Below, piece after piece: positions 1-8,213 of a stretch of 64,000 nt of DNA. The stretch lies in contig CAWJUH010000003.1 in assembly GCA_963846005.1 (NCBI GenBank), forward strand, positions 1,240,001 to 1,304,000. The letters are read 5' to 3'. Made by a program: the position numbers and the translations under genes. The first letter of the stretch is position 1, and every line of letters starts with the position of its first letter. The stretch comes from CAVSUR01 sp963846005. GTDB taxonomy: Bacteria; Actinomycetota; Actinomycetes; Streptosporangiales; Streptosporangiaceae. A model generated the notes under the pieces. The model had not been told where the DNA came from. It saw nothing but the letters and a program-made list of their open reading frames with translations, and made no database searches.

Positions 1-57
1 GGCGCTGGGCCAGGAGAGCGTCACACCGAAGTCGGCGGCGGGAGAAATCTTCGTCGC

Positions 58-801
58 CTACTCGCCGGTAAATCGGAATTCTGCCTGCCATGGACCGTCC
101 ACGTGGGCAATCTCCCAGTAGCGTTCGGCGATGCGCTCCGGGTCGAAGGAAGTACCTGCAGCTATCTGCCCTGCGATCGTCAGTGTGGCCACCCGGATGC
201 CGTCCGGTTCCAGGTCAGCGCCGAGCATTGTCGCGGCCGACCGGAGCGCCGCCTTGCCGAGGGAGACGGTCGCAAGAGCCGGGACCGGGTGGTCGGCGAA
301 CCCGCCCCCGGTGACGAGGATGGTCCCGAAGCCGGCGGCCCGCATGGCCGGGGCGGCCACCTGCGCGACGACGATGGCGCTGATGACATCTACTGAGTAC
401 GCCGCCTGAAGATGGGCGGCACTTGAGCTCAGCAGCCGGTCCGGGGCTCCCATGACGGCGTTATAGACGATGACGCCCGGTGCGCCATTTCCGAGATAGA
501 GCTCCCTCAGCCGGGCGCCCAGGCCATCGGGATCGCTGGCATCGGCCGCGATGGTGTCGATCGTGGCTCCGGTGCCGGCCAGGGTGCCCGCGAGATCGCG
601 GAGACCGTCCGTGCTGCGCGCCACCAGGGTTACCCGGTAGCCGCCCACGGCGAATCGGCGCGCCACGGCCATTCCGAGGCCAGGTCCCGCGCCGACCAGG
701 AGAAGGTGGCGGCCATCGACTGAACCGGGACCTGCGGCTTCGGCGAGGTCAGTGATCGTGCTTCCTCGGTCGCCCGGGTCGCCTGCTTGCTCGTCAGACA
801 T
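58..801 (-). CDS. SDR-family oxidoreductase lacking the catalytic Tyr
   Basis: A 247-residue Rossmann protein with a GAGPGLG nucleotide-binding turn at residues 37-43. The usual YxxxK active-site pair reads VSLGK (Lys183 kept, Tyr replaced by Val179), and the catalytic Ser region reads LVTGGG, so it belongs to an atypical SDR subgroup and may not be a classical dehydrogenase. The start chosen is the ATG at 801, which has AAAGGAA upstream; the open frame continues to 1005, but that part does not look like SDR sequence. It lies 115 bp downstream of the MFS gene on the same strand and is probably co-transcribed with it under the element at 2311-2339. Substrate unknown. Confidence 0.85.
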   Translation of the reverse strand: MSDEQAGDPGDRGSTITDLAEAAGPGSVDGRHLLLVGAGPGLGMAVARRFAVGGYRVTLVARSTDGLRDLAGTLAGTGATIDTIAADASDPDGLGARLRELYLGNGAPGVIVYNAVMGAPDRLLSSSAAHLQAAYSVDVISAIVVAQVAAPAMRAAGFGTILVTGGGFADHPVPALATVSLGKAALRSAATMLGADLEPDGIRVATLTIAGQIAAGTSFDPERIAERYWEIAHVDGPWQAEFRFTGE

Positions 802-916
802 GGGTCCCGTTCCTTTCGCGTCAACCGCCTCGGAGAGCGGCTCGGGCTGATGCTCTGCCGGGGCCCATGATGAGCGCCAGGGACACCGACGTCCACAAGG
901 CCCTGTCAGCGGGCCC

Positions 917-2254
917 TTACTGACGGCCGGATGTGCCGGCGTTGCGCGTCCCGCGATTTCGGCTGGTGACGATCCTGGCCAGGGAGAACAGGCACAGGGC
1001 GGCAAGGAGCAGCGAGAATGCGAGCACGGCCCGGAAGGTGCTGGTGAACCCGGACAGCGCCCCGACGCCGACCACGGGGATGATCAGGCCGGCGTAGCAC
1101 GCCATGAAGAAGGCAGATATGGATTGCCCGTGCCGCCCGGGCGGGGCCAGGCGATTGGCGGTAGCCAGGCTGGCCAGGAAGATGGCGCCCACCGCTGCTC
1201 CGCCGGTGATCGTCCCGGCCAGGAACAGGCCCATCGCGGCCTGGGCCAGGGCGGCGACGATCAGGGCCAGGGCGGCCAGGAACAGGCCCAGGCCGGCCAG
1301 CACGACCCGGCGGCTGCTGAACCGGGAGAGCGCCATCTGGGTGATGGTCCCCACCCCGAACATGCCGAACACGACGGCGCCCTGAACGGCGTGGTTGCCC
1401 TGGTGCAGCACGCCTCCGATGAATCCGGGTACCAGGGAACTGAACAGACCGAGCAGAGCGAAGGCGGCGAACGCCGCCATCGCGGCGGCGATGAACTGGC
1501 TCCGGCCCCGCTCGGGGATGCCCAGGCCGGCGAAACGCAAGGCGAGCCGCTGGCGCGGGCTGACCGTTTCGGGAACGAACAGCAAGCACAGGGCCGCCGC
1601 GATCAGGACCGCCAGGTATACCTCGAACACCAAGGTGGTGGGATGGGGCGCGTACTGGGCGAACAGCCCGGCGATGAGGGGGCCGAGGCCGAGGCCGCCC
1701 ATGTTCGCCGCCGTGGCCGCCAGCGAGGCCCGGCGGCCGGCCGAGGCCGGGGCCAGTTCGGTCAGCGCGGCCGTCGCGGTTCCGGTCATCAGCCCGGCCG
1801 ACAGCCCGGACAGGACCCGGCCGGCCAGGAGCACCCCCTCGTCCGGGGCGAGAATGAAGGCGATGGTGCTCAGCGCGCTGGCGCCGAGGGCCGCCATGAG
1901 CAATGGCTTGCGTCCGGCCTGGTCCGAGGACCGGCCTGCTAGCAGCAGGGTGGCCAGAACCGCGGCGGCGTAGACGGCGAAGATCACCGTCACCATGGCC
2001 GCAGACAAATGCCATCGGGCCTGGTAGATGCCGTACAGCGGGGTCGGCAGGGTGGTGCCGAGCATGGCGGCGGCGAATACGGCCGCCAGCAGCCAGAACG
2101 CGGCCCGGCGGCGGGCGGGGCGCGTTCTGGACTTGGCGGCCTGCTCCTGGCCGATCCGGTCATCCCAGCCTGAGTCAGGCATCTGGGCGGGGGCAGGCAG
2201 GGTCGCGACGGTCATCGATCGCTGGCGGCGGGCACCGGCGCTGGCGGGGTTCAT
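917..2254 (-). CDS. MFS multidrug/metabolite transporter
   Basis: A 445-residue integral membrane protein with about 12 hydrophobic segments starting near residue 50. It has the loop 2-3 motif A variant (AGRSSDQAGRKPLL) typical of drug:H+ antiporter-type MFS proteins. The N-terminal ~45 residues are hydrophilic. The start ATG has GGAG 6 nt upstream; an internal ATG at 2215 lacks a ribosome site. Inferred role: proton-coupled export of a small molecule. It is divergent from the LuxR-type regulator at 2461 and carries the same upstream element as two other genes near that regulator. Confidence 0.88.
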   Translation of the reverse strand: MNPASAGARRQRSMTVATLPAPAQMPDSGWDDRIGQEQAAKSRTRPARRRAAFWLLAAVFAAAMLGTTLPTPLYGIYQARWHLSAAMVTVIFAVYAAAVLATLLLAGRSSDQAGRKPLLMAALGASALSTIAFILAPDEGVLLAGRVLSGLSAGLMTGTATAALTELAPASAGRRASLAATAANMGGLGLGPLIAGLFAQYAPHPTTLVFEVYLAVLIAAALCLLFVPETVSPRQRLALRFAGLGIPERGRSQFIAAAMAAFAAFALLGLFSSLVPGFIGGVLHQGNHAVQGAVVFGMFGVGTITQMALSRFSSRRVVLAGLGLFLAALALIVAALAQAAMGLFLAGTITGGAAVGAIFLASLATANRLAPPGRHGQSISAFFMACYAGLIIPVVGVGALSGFTSTFRAVLAFSLLLAALCLFSLARIVTSRNRGTRNAGTSGRQ

Positions 2255-2310
2255 GCGGGGCTCCAGTTCCTCTTGATCTCATCCGGTGCCAGCAACGCTC
2301 GCGCCCGGCG

Positions 2311-2339
2311 GGGTGAGCCGGCGTCATACGGCCGGGTGA
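2311..2339 (-). promoter_or_regulatory. Shared upstream element, copy 3 (MFS-SDR operon)
   Basis: Read on the minus strand, this 29-bp block matches the copy at 5753-5781 at 28 of 29 positions and the copy at 5141-5169 with a few changes. The core is CCGTRTGACGCYGGCTCACC. It ends about 55 nt before the MFS start codon, close to the spacing of the other two copies. TCACCC occurs as a direct repeat at its two ends, 23 bp apart. Probable operator or activator site for the adjacent LAL regulator (inference). Confidence 0.7.
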
Positions 2340-2460
2340 TCTGCGCCTGGAGGCCGGAGCGTTCCGGGTGGCGGTGAGCGAGCGAGCCGCACAGTGAAGA
2401 TCTGCCAGTTGCCGCGGCGAGGCGTAATGTGACGTGCGGAGCCTGTCAAGGAGGGGCGCC

Positions 2461-5130
2461 GTGGGGCCTGCCCACTGGTCCGGGGCCGCCGGCTCTCCGG
2501 CTGCTTCCGCCATCCGGGACGTCGTCGCCCGGCCGGGCCTTTTCAGGCTGCTCGCCCGGGCCGGGCGCGTGGTCCAGATATCGGCGCCGCCGGGAAGCGG
2601 GAAAACGTATCTGCTGCGCTCCTGGATCGGCGAGGCAGGCCTGGCGGCGTGTGTCGCGTGGGTGCCGGTGCAGGGCGAGGAGCGCGACCCGCAGCGGTTC
2701 TGGCTATCGGTGGTGGGCGCGCTCCAGGGCACCGCCAGCGGGTCGATGCTGGTGCGGCCCCTGGCCGCGGCCCCGGATCTGGACGGCTGGGCCGTGGTAG
2801 AGCGGCTGCTGGCCGACCTCAGCGGGCTTGCGGACCGGGTCTGGCTGATGATCGACGACGTCCATGAGCTGCGCTCGCCCGACGTGCTGCACCAGCTCGA
2901 GCTGCTGATCATGCGGGGCCCGCCGGAGCTGAGGTTCGTGCTCGCCACCCGCCATGATCTGCGGCTGGGCCTGCACCGGCTGCGGCTGGAGGGCGAGCTC
3001 ACCGAGATCCGGGCGGCCGATCTGCGCTTCACCTTGGATGAGGCGCGGGGCCTGTTCTACGCGGCCGCGATCCCGCTGTCCGATTCGGCGCTCGGATCGT
3101 TGTACGAGCGGACCGAGGGCTGGGTGGCCGGGCTGCGGCTGGCCGCCCTGTCGCTGGCCGGGCATCCTGATCCGGACCGGTTCGCGGCCGAGTTCTCCGG
3201 CAGCGAGCGCACGGTGGCGGAGTACCTGCTGGCCGAGGTGCTCGACCGCCAGCCCGAACCGGTCCGGCGGCTGCTGTTGCGGACGTCGGTGCTGGAACGG
3301 GTCAACGGCGAGCTCGCCGACCTGCTGACCGGCGGCTCGGGCGGGCAGCGAGTCCTGCAGCAGCTCGAGCAGGCCGGGGCGTTCGTGGTCGCGGTTGATG
3401 CGCGGCGGTCCTGGTTCCGCTACCACCAGCTGCTGGCCGACTTGCTGCAGCTGGAGCTGCGGGGCAGCGCGCCGGCCGAGCTGCCCGCACTGCACGAGGC
3501 CGCCGCCGGCTGGTACGCCGAGCACGGGTATCCGGTCGAAGCGGTCCGCCACGCCCAGGCGGCTGAGGACTGGGCCCTGGCTGCGCGCCAGCTCTCGGAC
3601 CAGTGGGTCGGACTCGGGCTCAATGGGCTGGGCGCCACCGCGCACGAGCTCCTGGACCGGTTTCCGGCCAGCGTGGTCGCGGGGGATGCGGAGCTGGCCG
3701 CGCGGATGGCCGGGGTCAAGCTGGCCCGTGGGTCCTTGGAGGAAGCCGAACGGTACGTGGTGCTCGCCGCCCGGGGACTGGAATCGGTACCCGCGGACCG
3801 GCGGGCGCGCGCGCAAGTGGTCTTCGCCGTCGTGCGCATGCGATGGGCCCGCCAGCGCGGGGACGTTGCGGCCGTCGCCGAACAGGCGCAACCACTGCTG
3901 GCACCGGCCGGGGGCGCCGACGCGGCGCGGCTCGGCCTGGGTGAGGACCTGCGGGCGCTGGCGCTGATCGAACTCGGCATCGCCGAGCTGTGGACCGCCC
4001 GCTTCGACGAGGCGGACCGGCACCTCGAACAGGGCACCGCCCTGGCGCGCCGGATCGGGCGACCATTCCTGGAGATCACCGGCCTGGCGCACTGGGCGCA
4101 GCTGCTGAGCTGGCGGTCCTTCCCGCTGGGGGCGGAGCGGAGCAGGCAGGCAATCGAACTGGCCCGGCGGCACGGCTGGGCCGAGGAGCCGGTCGCCGGC
4201 ATCGCCTACCTGGCGCTGGGCATGGCGCTGGTCGCCCTGGGCCGGCTCGAGGAGGGCGAGCGGTCGCTCGGGCAGGCCGAGCGCACCCTCCGGACCGAGG
4301 CTGAACCGGCCGCCGGGATGAGGCTCCGCTACGCTCGCGGGCTGCTGGATCTCGTGAGCGGCCGTCCCGAGGCCGCGCTGAGCGCATTCCGGGCGGCCGA
4401 GCGGCTGGCGGGGCTGCTCGTCACCGAGCACGTGCTGGCCAGGCGGCTGCGATCGCACGCGCTGCAGACGCTCGTGCGGCTGGGCCAGGCACAGCGCGCC
4501 GAGCAGGCCCTCGCCGAGATGGGCGGGCCGGAGCGCGATAACGGGCAGATGCGCAATGCCATAGCGGTGCTCCGGCTCGCCCAGGACGATCCGGCGGCAG
4601 CGACTGTCGCGCTTGCCCCCATCATCGACGGCTCTGTTCCCCTGCCGGACGCCCATCTCTGGGAAGTTCAGGCGTTCCTGCTCGAAGCGATGGCCCGCGA
4701 CGCGCTCGGCGACGCGCGCGCCGCCAGGCGCGCCCTCGAGCACGCTCTCGACCTGGCTAAGCCTGAAGTTCTGCTCTTCCCGTTCCTGCTCGACCCCGCG
4801 CCGGGGCTGCTCGAGCGCCATCGCCGCCTGGGCACCGCTCACGCTGTCCTGATCGCCGGGATCCTGGACGTGCTGAGCGGATCCGGCGCTCACGGCGGGC
4901 CGCCGCGGCGGCTGATAGAGCCGCTCAGCCAAAGCGAGATCCGCGTGCTGCGCTACCTGCCCACCAAACTGTCGGCACCGGAGATCGCCGGCCAGCTCAG
5001 CCTGTCGGTCAACACGGTCAAGACCCACATGCGCCACGTCTACGACAAGCTCGGCGCGCACCGGCGCCACGAGGCCGTCGAGCAGGCCCGCGCCCTCGGC
5101 CTGCTGGCACCGTCGCCGCGAAGGTCCTGA
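2461..5130 (+). CDS. LuxR-family LAL (MalT-type) transcriptional regulator
   Basis: An 889-residue protein. The N-terminal STAND-type NTPase has Walker A APPGSGKT at residues 42-49 and a Walker B-like VWLMIDDVHEL at about 125. A long helical TPR-like middle region follows. The C-terminal LuxR HTH (residues ~820-885) contains the family pattern SxxEIRVLRYLPTKLSAPEI and SVNTVKTHMRHVYDKLG. The GTG at 2461 is chosen because AAGGAGG sits 6 nt upstream; GTG 2434 lies before that site. LAL proteins are known to be ligand- and ATP-dependent activators. It lies between three promoters that share a conserved element, which suggests they are its targets. Confidence 0.93.
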   Translation: MGPAHWSGAAGSPAASAIRDVVARPGLFRLLARAGRVVQISAPPGSGKTYLLRSWIGEAGLAACVAWVPVQGEERDPQRFWLSVVGALQGTASGSMLVRPLAAAPDLDGWAVVERLLADLSGLADRVWLMIDDVHELRSPDVLHQLELLIMRGPPELRFVLATRHDLRLGLHRLRLEGELTEIRAADLRFTLDEARGLFYAAAIPLSDSALGSLYERTEGWVAGLRLAALSLAGHPDPDRFAAEFSGSERTVAEYLLAEVLDRQPEPVRRLLLRTSVLERVNGELADLLTGGSGGQRVLQQLEQAGAFVVAVDARRSWFRYHQLLADLLQLELRGSAPAELPALHEAAAGWYAEHGYPVEAVRHAQAAEDWALAARQLSDQWVGLGLNGLGATAHELLDRFPASVVAGDAELAARMAGVKLARGSLEEAERYVVLAARGLESVPADRRARAQVVFAVVRMRWARQRGDVAAVAEQAQPLLAPAGGADAARLGLGEDLRALALIELGIAELWTARFDEADRHLEQGTALARRIGRPFLEITGLAHWAQLLSWRSFPLGAERSRQAIELARRHGWAEEPVAGIAYLALGMALVALGRLEEGERSLGQAERTLRTEAEPAAGMRLRYARGLLDLVSGRPEAALSAFRAAERLAGLLVTEHVLARRLRSHALQTLVRLGQAQRAEQALAEMGGPERDNGQMRNAIAVLRLAQDDPAAATVALAPIIDGSVPLPDAHLWEVQAFLLEAMARDALGDARAARRALEHALDLAKPEVLLFPFLLDPAPGLLERHRRLGTAHAVLIAGILDVLSGSGAHGGPPRRLIEPLSQSEIRVLRYLPTKLSAPEIAGQLSLSVNTVKTHMRHVYDKLGAHRRHEAVEQARALGLLAPSPRRS

Positions 5131-5140
5131 TCAACGCGAA

Positions 5141-5169
5141 TCATCTAGCCGTGTGACGCTGGCTCACCC
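5141..5169 (+). promoter_or_regulatory. Shared upstream element, copy 1 (VIT-like gene)
   Basis: This copy starts 11 bp after the regulator's stop codon and ends 52 nt before the VIT-like start codon. It has the same core as copies 2 and 3 with one C-to-T change (GACGCTGG). TCATCT replaces TCACCC in its left half. Confidence 0.68.
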
Positions 5170-5221
5170 TGCCTGGCGTGAACCTTACTCACATCTGATT
5201 CCCGGCTGATCGGAGCATTTA

Positions 5222-5749
5222 ATGAGCACCAGCAGGACTCTCGCACCGCCCCGGATCGCACCGCCCCGCATCAATACCCCATTGTTCCTGCTCACGCGGG
5301 TCCAGCCCGCGCTCAGCGGGCTGATGGACGGGTCGCTGTCGACCCTGGCGCCCATATTCGCGGTGGCGCTGGCCACCCACCGACCGCTGACCGCGTTTTT
5401 CACCGGCGCTGCGACCGCCCTGGGCGCGGGAGTGAGCATGGCCTTCTCCGAAGGCCTGTCCGACACCGGGGACCTGACCGGGCGCGGCAGCCCCGTGCTG
5501 CGCGGCGCGATCACCGGCGGCGGAACCTTCGCCGGCGGCATTTTCCACACCCTGCCGTTCCTCATCCCCGGCTACGGCGCCGCAATCAGCGCGGCCATCG
5601 CGGTAGTGGCCGGCGAGCTGCTCATCCTCGCCTGGCTGCGGCACAGGTTCTTTCACACCAGCTTCGCCCGGTCGTTCCTGGCGATCACCGTCGGCGGGGC
5701 GATCATCGCTGTCCTGAGCTCGGCCCTGGGGATCGCCGCCGGGAGCTGA
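5222..5749 (+). CDS. VIT1/CCC1-family membrane protein, MbfA C-domain-like
   Basis: 175 residues with about 4-5 membrane segments. The motifs GLMDGSLSTLAPIFAVA and GAGVSMAFSEGLSDTG resemble the membrane domain of the iron exporter MbfA, a ferritin-VIT fusion; the N-terminal ferritin/erythrin domain is absent here and replaced by ~20 residues. Known of the family: VIT/CCC1 proteins export or sequester Fe2+/Mn2+. Metal transport is therefore plausible but not shown. The start ATG follows CGGAG. It carries the shared upstream element, so it is probably in the regulon of the preceding LAL regulator. Confidence 0.82.
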   Translation: MSTSRTLAPPRIAPPRINTPLFLLTRVQPALSGLMDGSLSTLAPIFAVALATHRPLTAFFTGAATALGAGVSMAFSEGLSDTGDLTGRGSPVLRGAITGGGTFAGGIFHTLPFLIPGYGAAISAAIAVVAGELLILAWLRHRFFHTSFARSFLAITVGGAIIAVLSSALGIAAGS

Positions 5750-5752
5750 GTT

Positions 5753-5781
5753 TCACCCGGCCGTGTGACGCCGGCTCACCC
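5753..5781 (+). promoter_or_regulatory. Shared upstream element, copy 2 (AKR operon)
   Basis: Lies immediately after the VIT-like stop codon and ends 57 nt before the aldo/keto reductase ATG. It differs from copy 3 at one base in 29. Similarity to copy 3 continues downstream at the same spacing (GCTGGCACMGG at about 5799-5809 here), so the whole promoter region appears duplicated in evolution or under shared constraint. Confidence 0.7.
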
Positions 5782-5838
5782 TGGCGAGCGTGACGCTCGC
5801 TGGCACAGGAAACACAAGCCCGTCGGCAGGAGGACGAC

Positions 5839-6816
5839 ATGCAGACAGTGAAATTGGGCGCGACCGGCCTGGAAGTGACCCCGCTCGCGTACGGCACCTG
5901 GCAGTTCGGCGGGGACTGGGGCCCGGTGGACGAGCAGGAAGCGATAGCAGCCATCCAGCACGCCAGGTCGCTGGGCATCAGCTTCTTCGACACCGCGCAG
6001 GCCTACGGGTTCGGCCGCTCCGAGCGGCTGCTCGGCCGGGCGCTGGCCGCCGACCTGCGCTCGGCCCGGGACTCGATCGTGATCGCCACCAAGGGCGGGC
6101 TGCGGATGGACGGCGACCGGCTGGTCCGCGACGCCAGCCCGGCGTGGCTGCGCAAGGGCGTCGAGGCCAGCCTGGAGGCGCTCGGCACCGACTACATCGA
6201 CCTGTACCAGGTCCACTGGCCCGACCCGGTCATCCCCATCTGCGAGACCGCGGCCGGCCTGGCCGAGCTGGTGCGTGAGGGACTGATCCGGCACGTAGGC
6301 GTGTCCAACTACACCATCGGGCAGATCGACGAGTTCGCCTCGGTGCGGCAGGCCGAAACCGTCCAGCCTCCCTACCACCTGTTCCGCCGCGACATCGAAG
6401 CCGACCTGCTGCCCTACGCCGCCGCTCACGACGTTGGCGTGCTGGCCTACGGGCCGCTGGCCCACGGGCTGCTCGGCGGGGCTGTCACCGAGGGCACCGT
6501 GTTCGGTCCCGGTGACTGGCGGGCCCGCAGCTCGGCCTTCACCGGCGCCGGGTTCGCCCGCAACCTGGAGGTCGTCGCGGCGCTGCGCGCCTTCGCGGCC
6601 CGGCGCGGCGCCACGATCGCCCAGCTCGCGGTGGCCTGGGTGCTGGCTCACCCGGCCGTCCAAGTCGCCATCGTCGGCGCCCGCACTCCAGCCCACCTGG
6701 CCGAAAGCCTCGGCGCCCTCGACCTCATCCTCAGCCAGGCCGACCTGGCCGGCATCGACGACATCATGGCCGCTGCCGTACCGGTCGGCGGCCCGACCCC
6801 GGAAGGAATGTCATGA
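5839..6816 (+). CDS. Aldo/keto reductase
   Basis: 325 residues forming an AKR TIM barrel. The catalytic tetrad is visible: Asp51 and Tyr56 (DTAQAYG), Lys85 (IATKGG) and His126 (YQVHWPDP). The C-terminal NADPH-binding segment includes VAIVGARTPAHLAES. The ATG follows GCAGGAGG. AKRs of this type reduce aldehydes or ketones with NADPH in the cytosol; the substrate is unknown. Its stop overlaps the start of the next gene (ATGA), so the two are translationally coupled. Transcription probably starts downstream of the element at 5753-5781. Confidence 0.92.
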   Translation: MQTVKLGATGLEVTPLAYGTWQFGGDWGPVDEQEAIAAIQHARSLGISFFDTAQAYGFGRSERLLGRALAADLRSARDSIVIATKGGLRMDGDRLVRDASPAWLRKGVEASLEALGTDYIDLYQVHWPDPVIPICETAAGLAELVREGLIRHVGVSNYTIGQIDEFASVRQAETVQPPYHLFRRDIEADLLPYAAAHDVGVLAYGPLAHGLLGGAVTEGTVFGPGDWRARSSAFTGAGFARNLEVVAALRAFAARRGATIAQLAVAWVLAHPAVQVAIVGARTPAHLAESLGALDLILSQADLAGIDDIMAAAVPVGGPTPEGMS

Positions 6817-7730
6817 CCACGCAGACTGCAGTACGGCCAATCGGATCAGAAACCCCCGGCCACCGCCGGACAGCCGCTCCTGCCATCGCCTTTCTCGGCA
6901 CCGGGCGGATGGGCGCCCCGATGGCCGCCAACCTGGCCCGGGCCGGCTTCGGCCTTCGGGCGTGGGACCGCACCGCCAGCCGCGCCGCCGCCCTCGCCGA
7001 AGACGGCGCGACCGTAGCGCCCAGCCCCGCCGAAGCGGTCAAGGGCGCCGGGATCCTCATCACCATGCTGGCCGACGGGCCCGCTACCGAGCAGGTATGG
7101 AGCGGGCCGGACGGGCTGCTGGCGGCAAGCCCCGGCCTGATCTGGATCCAGATGGCCACCGTCGGACTGGAGTGGACGGAACGGTTCGCCAACACCGCCG
7201 CCCGGTACGGGGTGAGCTTCTTCGACGCCCCGGTCTCCGGCAGCCAGGGACCGGCCCAGGCCGGAGATCTGACTATCCTGGCCAGCGGCCCGCACTGGCT
7301 GCGGGAAACCGTTGACCCGGTGTTCGCCGTGCTTGGCCGGGCCACCGCCTGGCTGGGCCCGGCCGGCAACGGCACCCGGGCCAAGCTAGTCCTCAACAAC
7401 TGGCTCGCCGACCTCGCCGAAGCCACCGCGGAAACCCTCACCTTCGCCCGCCAGCTCGACCTGGACCCAGCCGCGATCGTGGACCTGCTGGAGTCCACGC
7501 CGCTCGGCTCGCCCTACGCGGTGCAGAAGGCCCGCACCATGCTGGCTGGCGACTTCACCCCCGCGTTCGCGCTCGAGCACGCGCTCAAGGACGCCGACCT
7601 CGCGGCACAGGCGGCCCGGGCCAGCGGCACCGAGCTCGCCCTCACCAGCGCGCTGCTGCCCCGGTGGCGGCGCGCCGCTGCCAGCGGCCACGCCGCCGAC
7701 GATCTGGCCGCCATCTACACCACATCCTGA
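6813..7730 (+). CDS. Beta-hydroxyacid dehydrogenase (3-hydroxyisobutyrate/6PGDH family)
   Basis: 305 residues. The Rossmann motif FLGTGRMGAPMAANL lies at about residues 27-41. The substrate-binding signature DAPVSGSQGPAQAGDL and the catalytic-lysine helix (GNGTRAKLVLNNW) are intact, as in 3-hydroxyisobutyrate and glyoxylate/succinic semialdehyde reductases. An extra ~22 residues precede the core. It is coupled to the aldo/keto reductase by a 4-bp overlap, so both may act on the same carbonyl or hydroxyacid compound (inference). Confidence 0.9.
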   Translation: MTTQTAVRPIGSETPGHRRTAAPAIAFLGTGRMGAPMAANLARAGFGLRAWDRTASRAAALAEDGATVAPSPAEAVKGAGILITMLADGPATEQVWSGPDGLLAASPGLIWIQMATVGLEWTERFANTAARYGVSFFDAPVSGSQGPAQAGDLTILASGPHWLRETVDPVFAVLGRATAWLGPAGNGTRAKLVLNNWLADLAEATAETLTFARQLDLDPAAIVDLLESTPLGSPYAVQKARTMLAGDFTPAFALEHALKDADLAAQAARASGTELALTSALLPRWRRAAASGHAADDLAAIYTTS

Positions 7731-7762
7731 CCGTCCCGAGCCAGAAAGGCGCATCAGCCGGG

Positions 7763-7799
7763 GGGACTGTCCCGGAAGCGCCGTTGCCGGGACAGTCCC
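7763..7799 (+). terminator. Strong hairpin after the AKR/HIBADH operon
   Basis: Perfect 13-bp stem GGGACTGTCCCGG / CCGGGACAGTCCC with an 11-nt loop, 33 bp after the stop codon. There is no U-tract, as is common in high-GC actinobacteria. Confidence 0.7.
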
Positions 7800-8213
7800 T
7801 CCCACGCTAGGTGGCTAGCGACAGAAGCCGAAAGTGCGACAGAGCCGAACGTCTTACCGTCCCGCTTGCCGTCGCTGACGTGCAGGTGCCCGGGCACCGA
7901 GAACCACACTGGGCGGCCGGAGGTGGCCGGCGGTTGTTGTCGTGCTGCTGGTTGGCTGGTGTTGTACGGATTAGAGTGCGGTAGTAGCGGCTGGGACAAT
8001 TGTGGCGCGTCCCTAGTACCGGGTGATCGGTTCCGTCGTGATGGCGGTGTCTGGCTGCGGGCGCCTGTCGCGCGGGATGTCCGCTGATCCGGGCCCGTCC
8101 TGCGGCGCCGGGGGGACGGCTTTTGGCGCGTTGGCCTGCCACTGTCCGCGCTGCGGCTGAGAAAGTGTTTCAGGGGCGGCGCGGATGGTGGCAGGCCGAC
8201 GGGGGGTGGCGGG
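7800..8213. other. Intergenic region before the cyclase island
   Basis: About 410 bp without a convincing gene. On the minus strand a reading near 7810-7920 gives WFSVPGHLHVSDGK and neighbouring protein-like sequence, but it has no credible start or family I can name; it may be a gene relic. The right half should contain the promoter of the cyclase gene. No clear -35/-10 pair could be assigned. Confidence 0.4.

Noticed and set aside
2704..5070. A 788-codon minus-strand open frame
   Set aside because: Exactly antisense to the LAL regulator, whose NTPase and HTH motifs are unambiguous.
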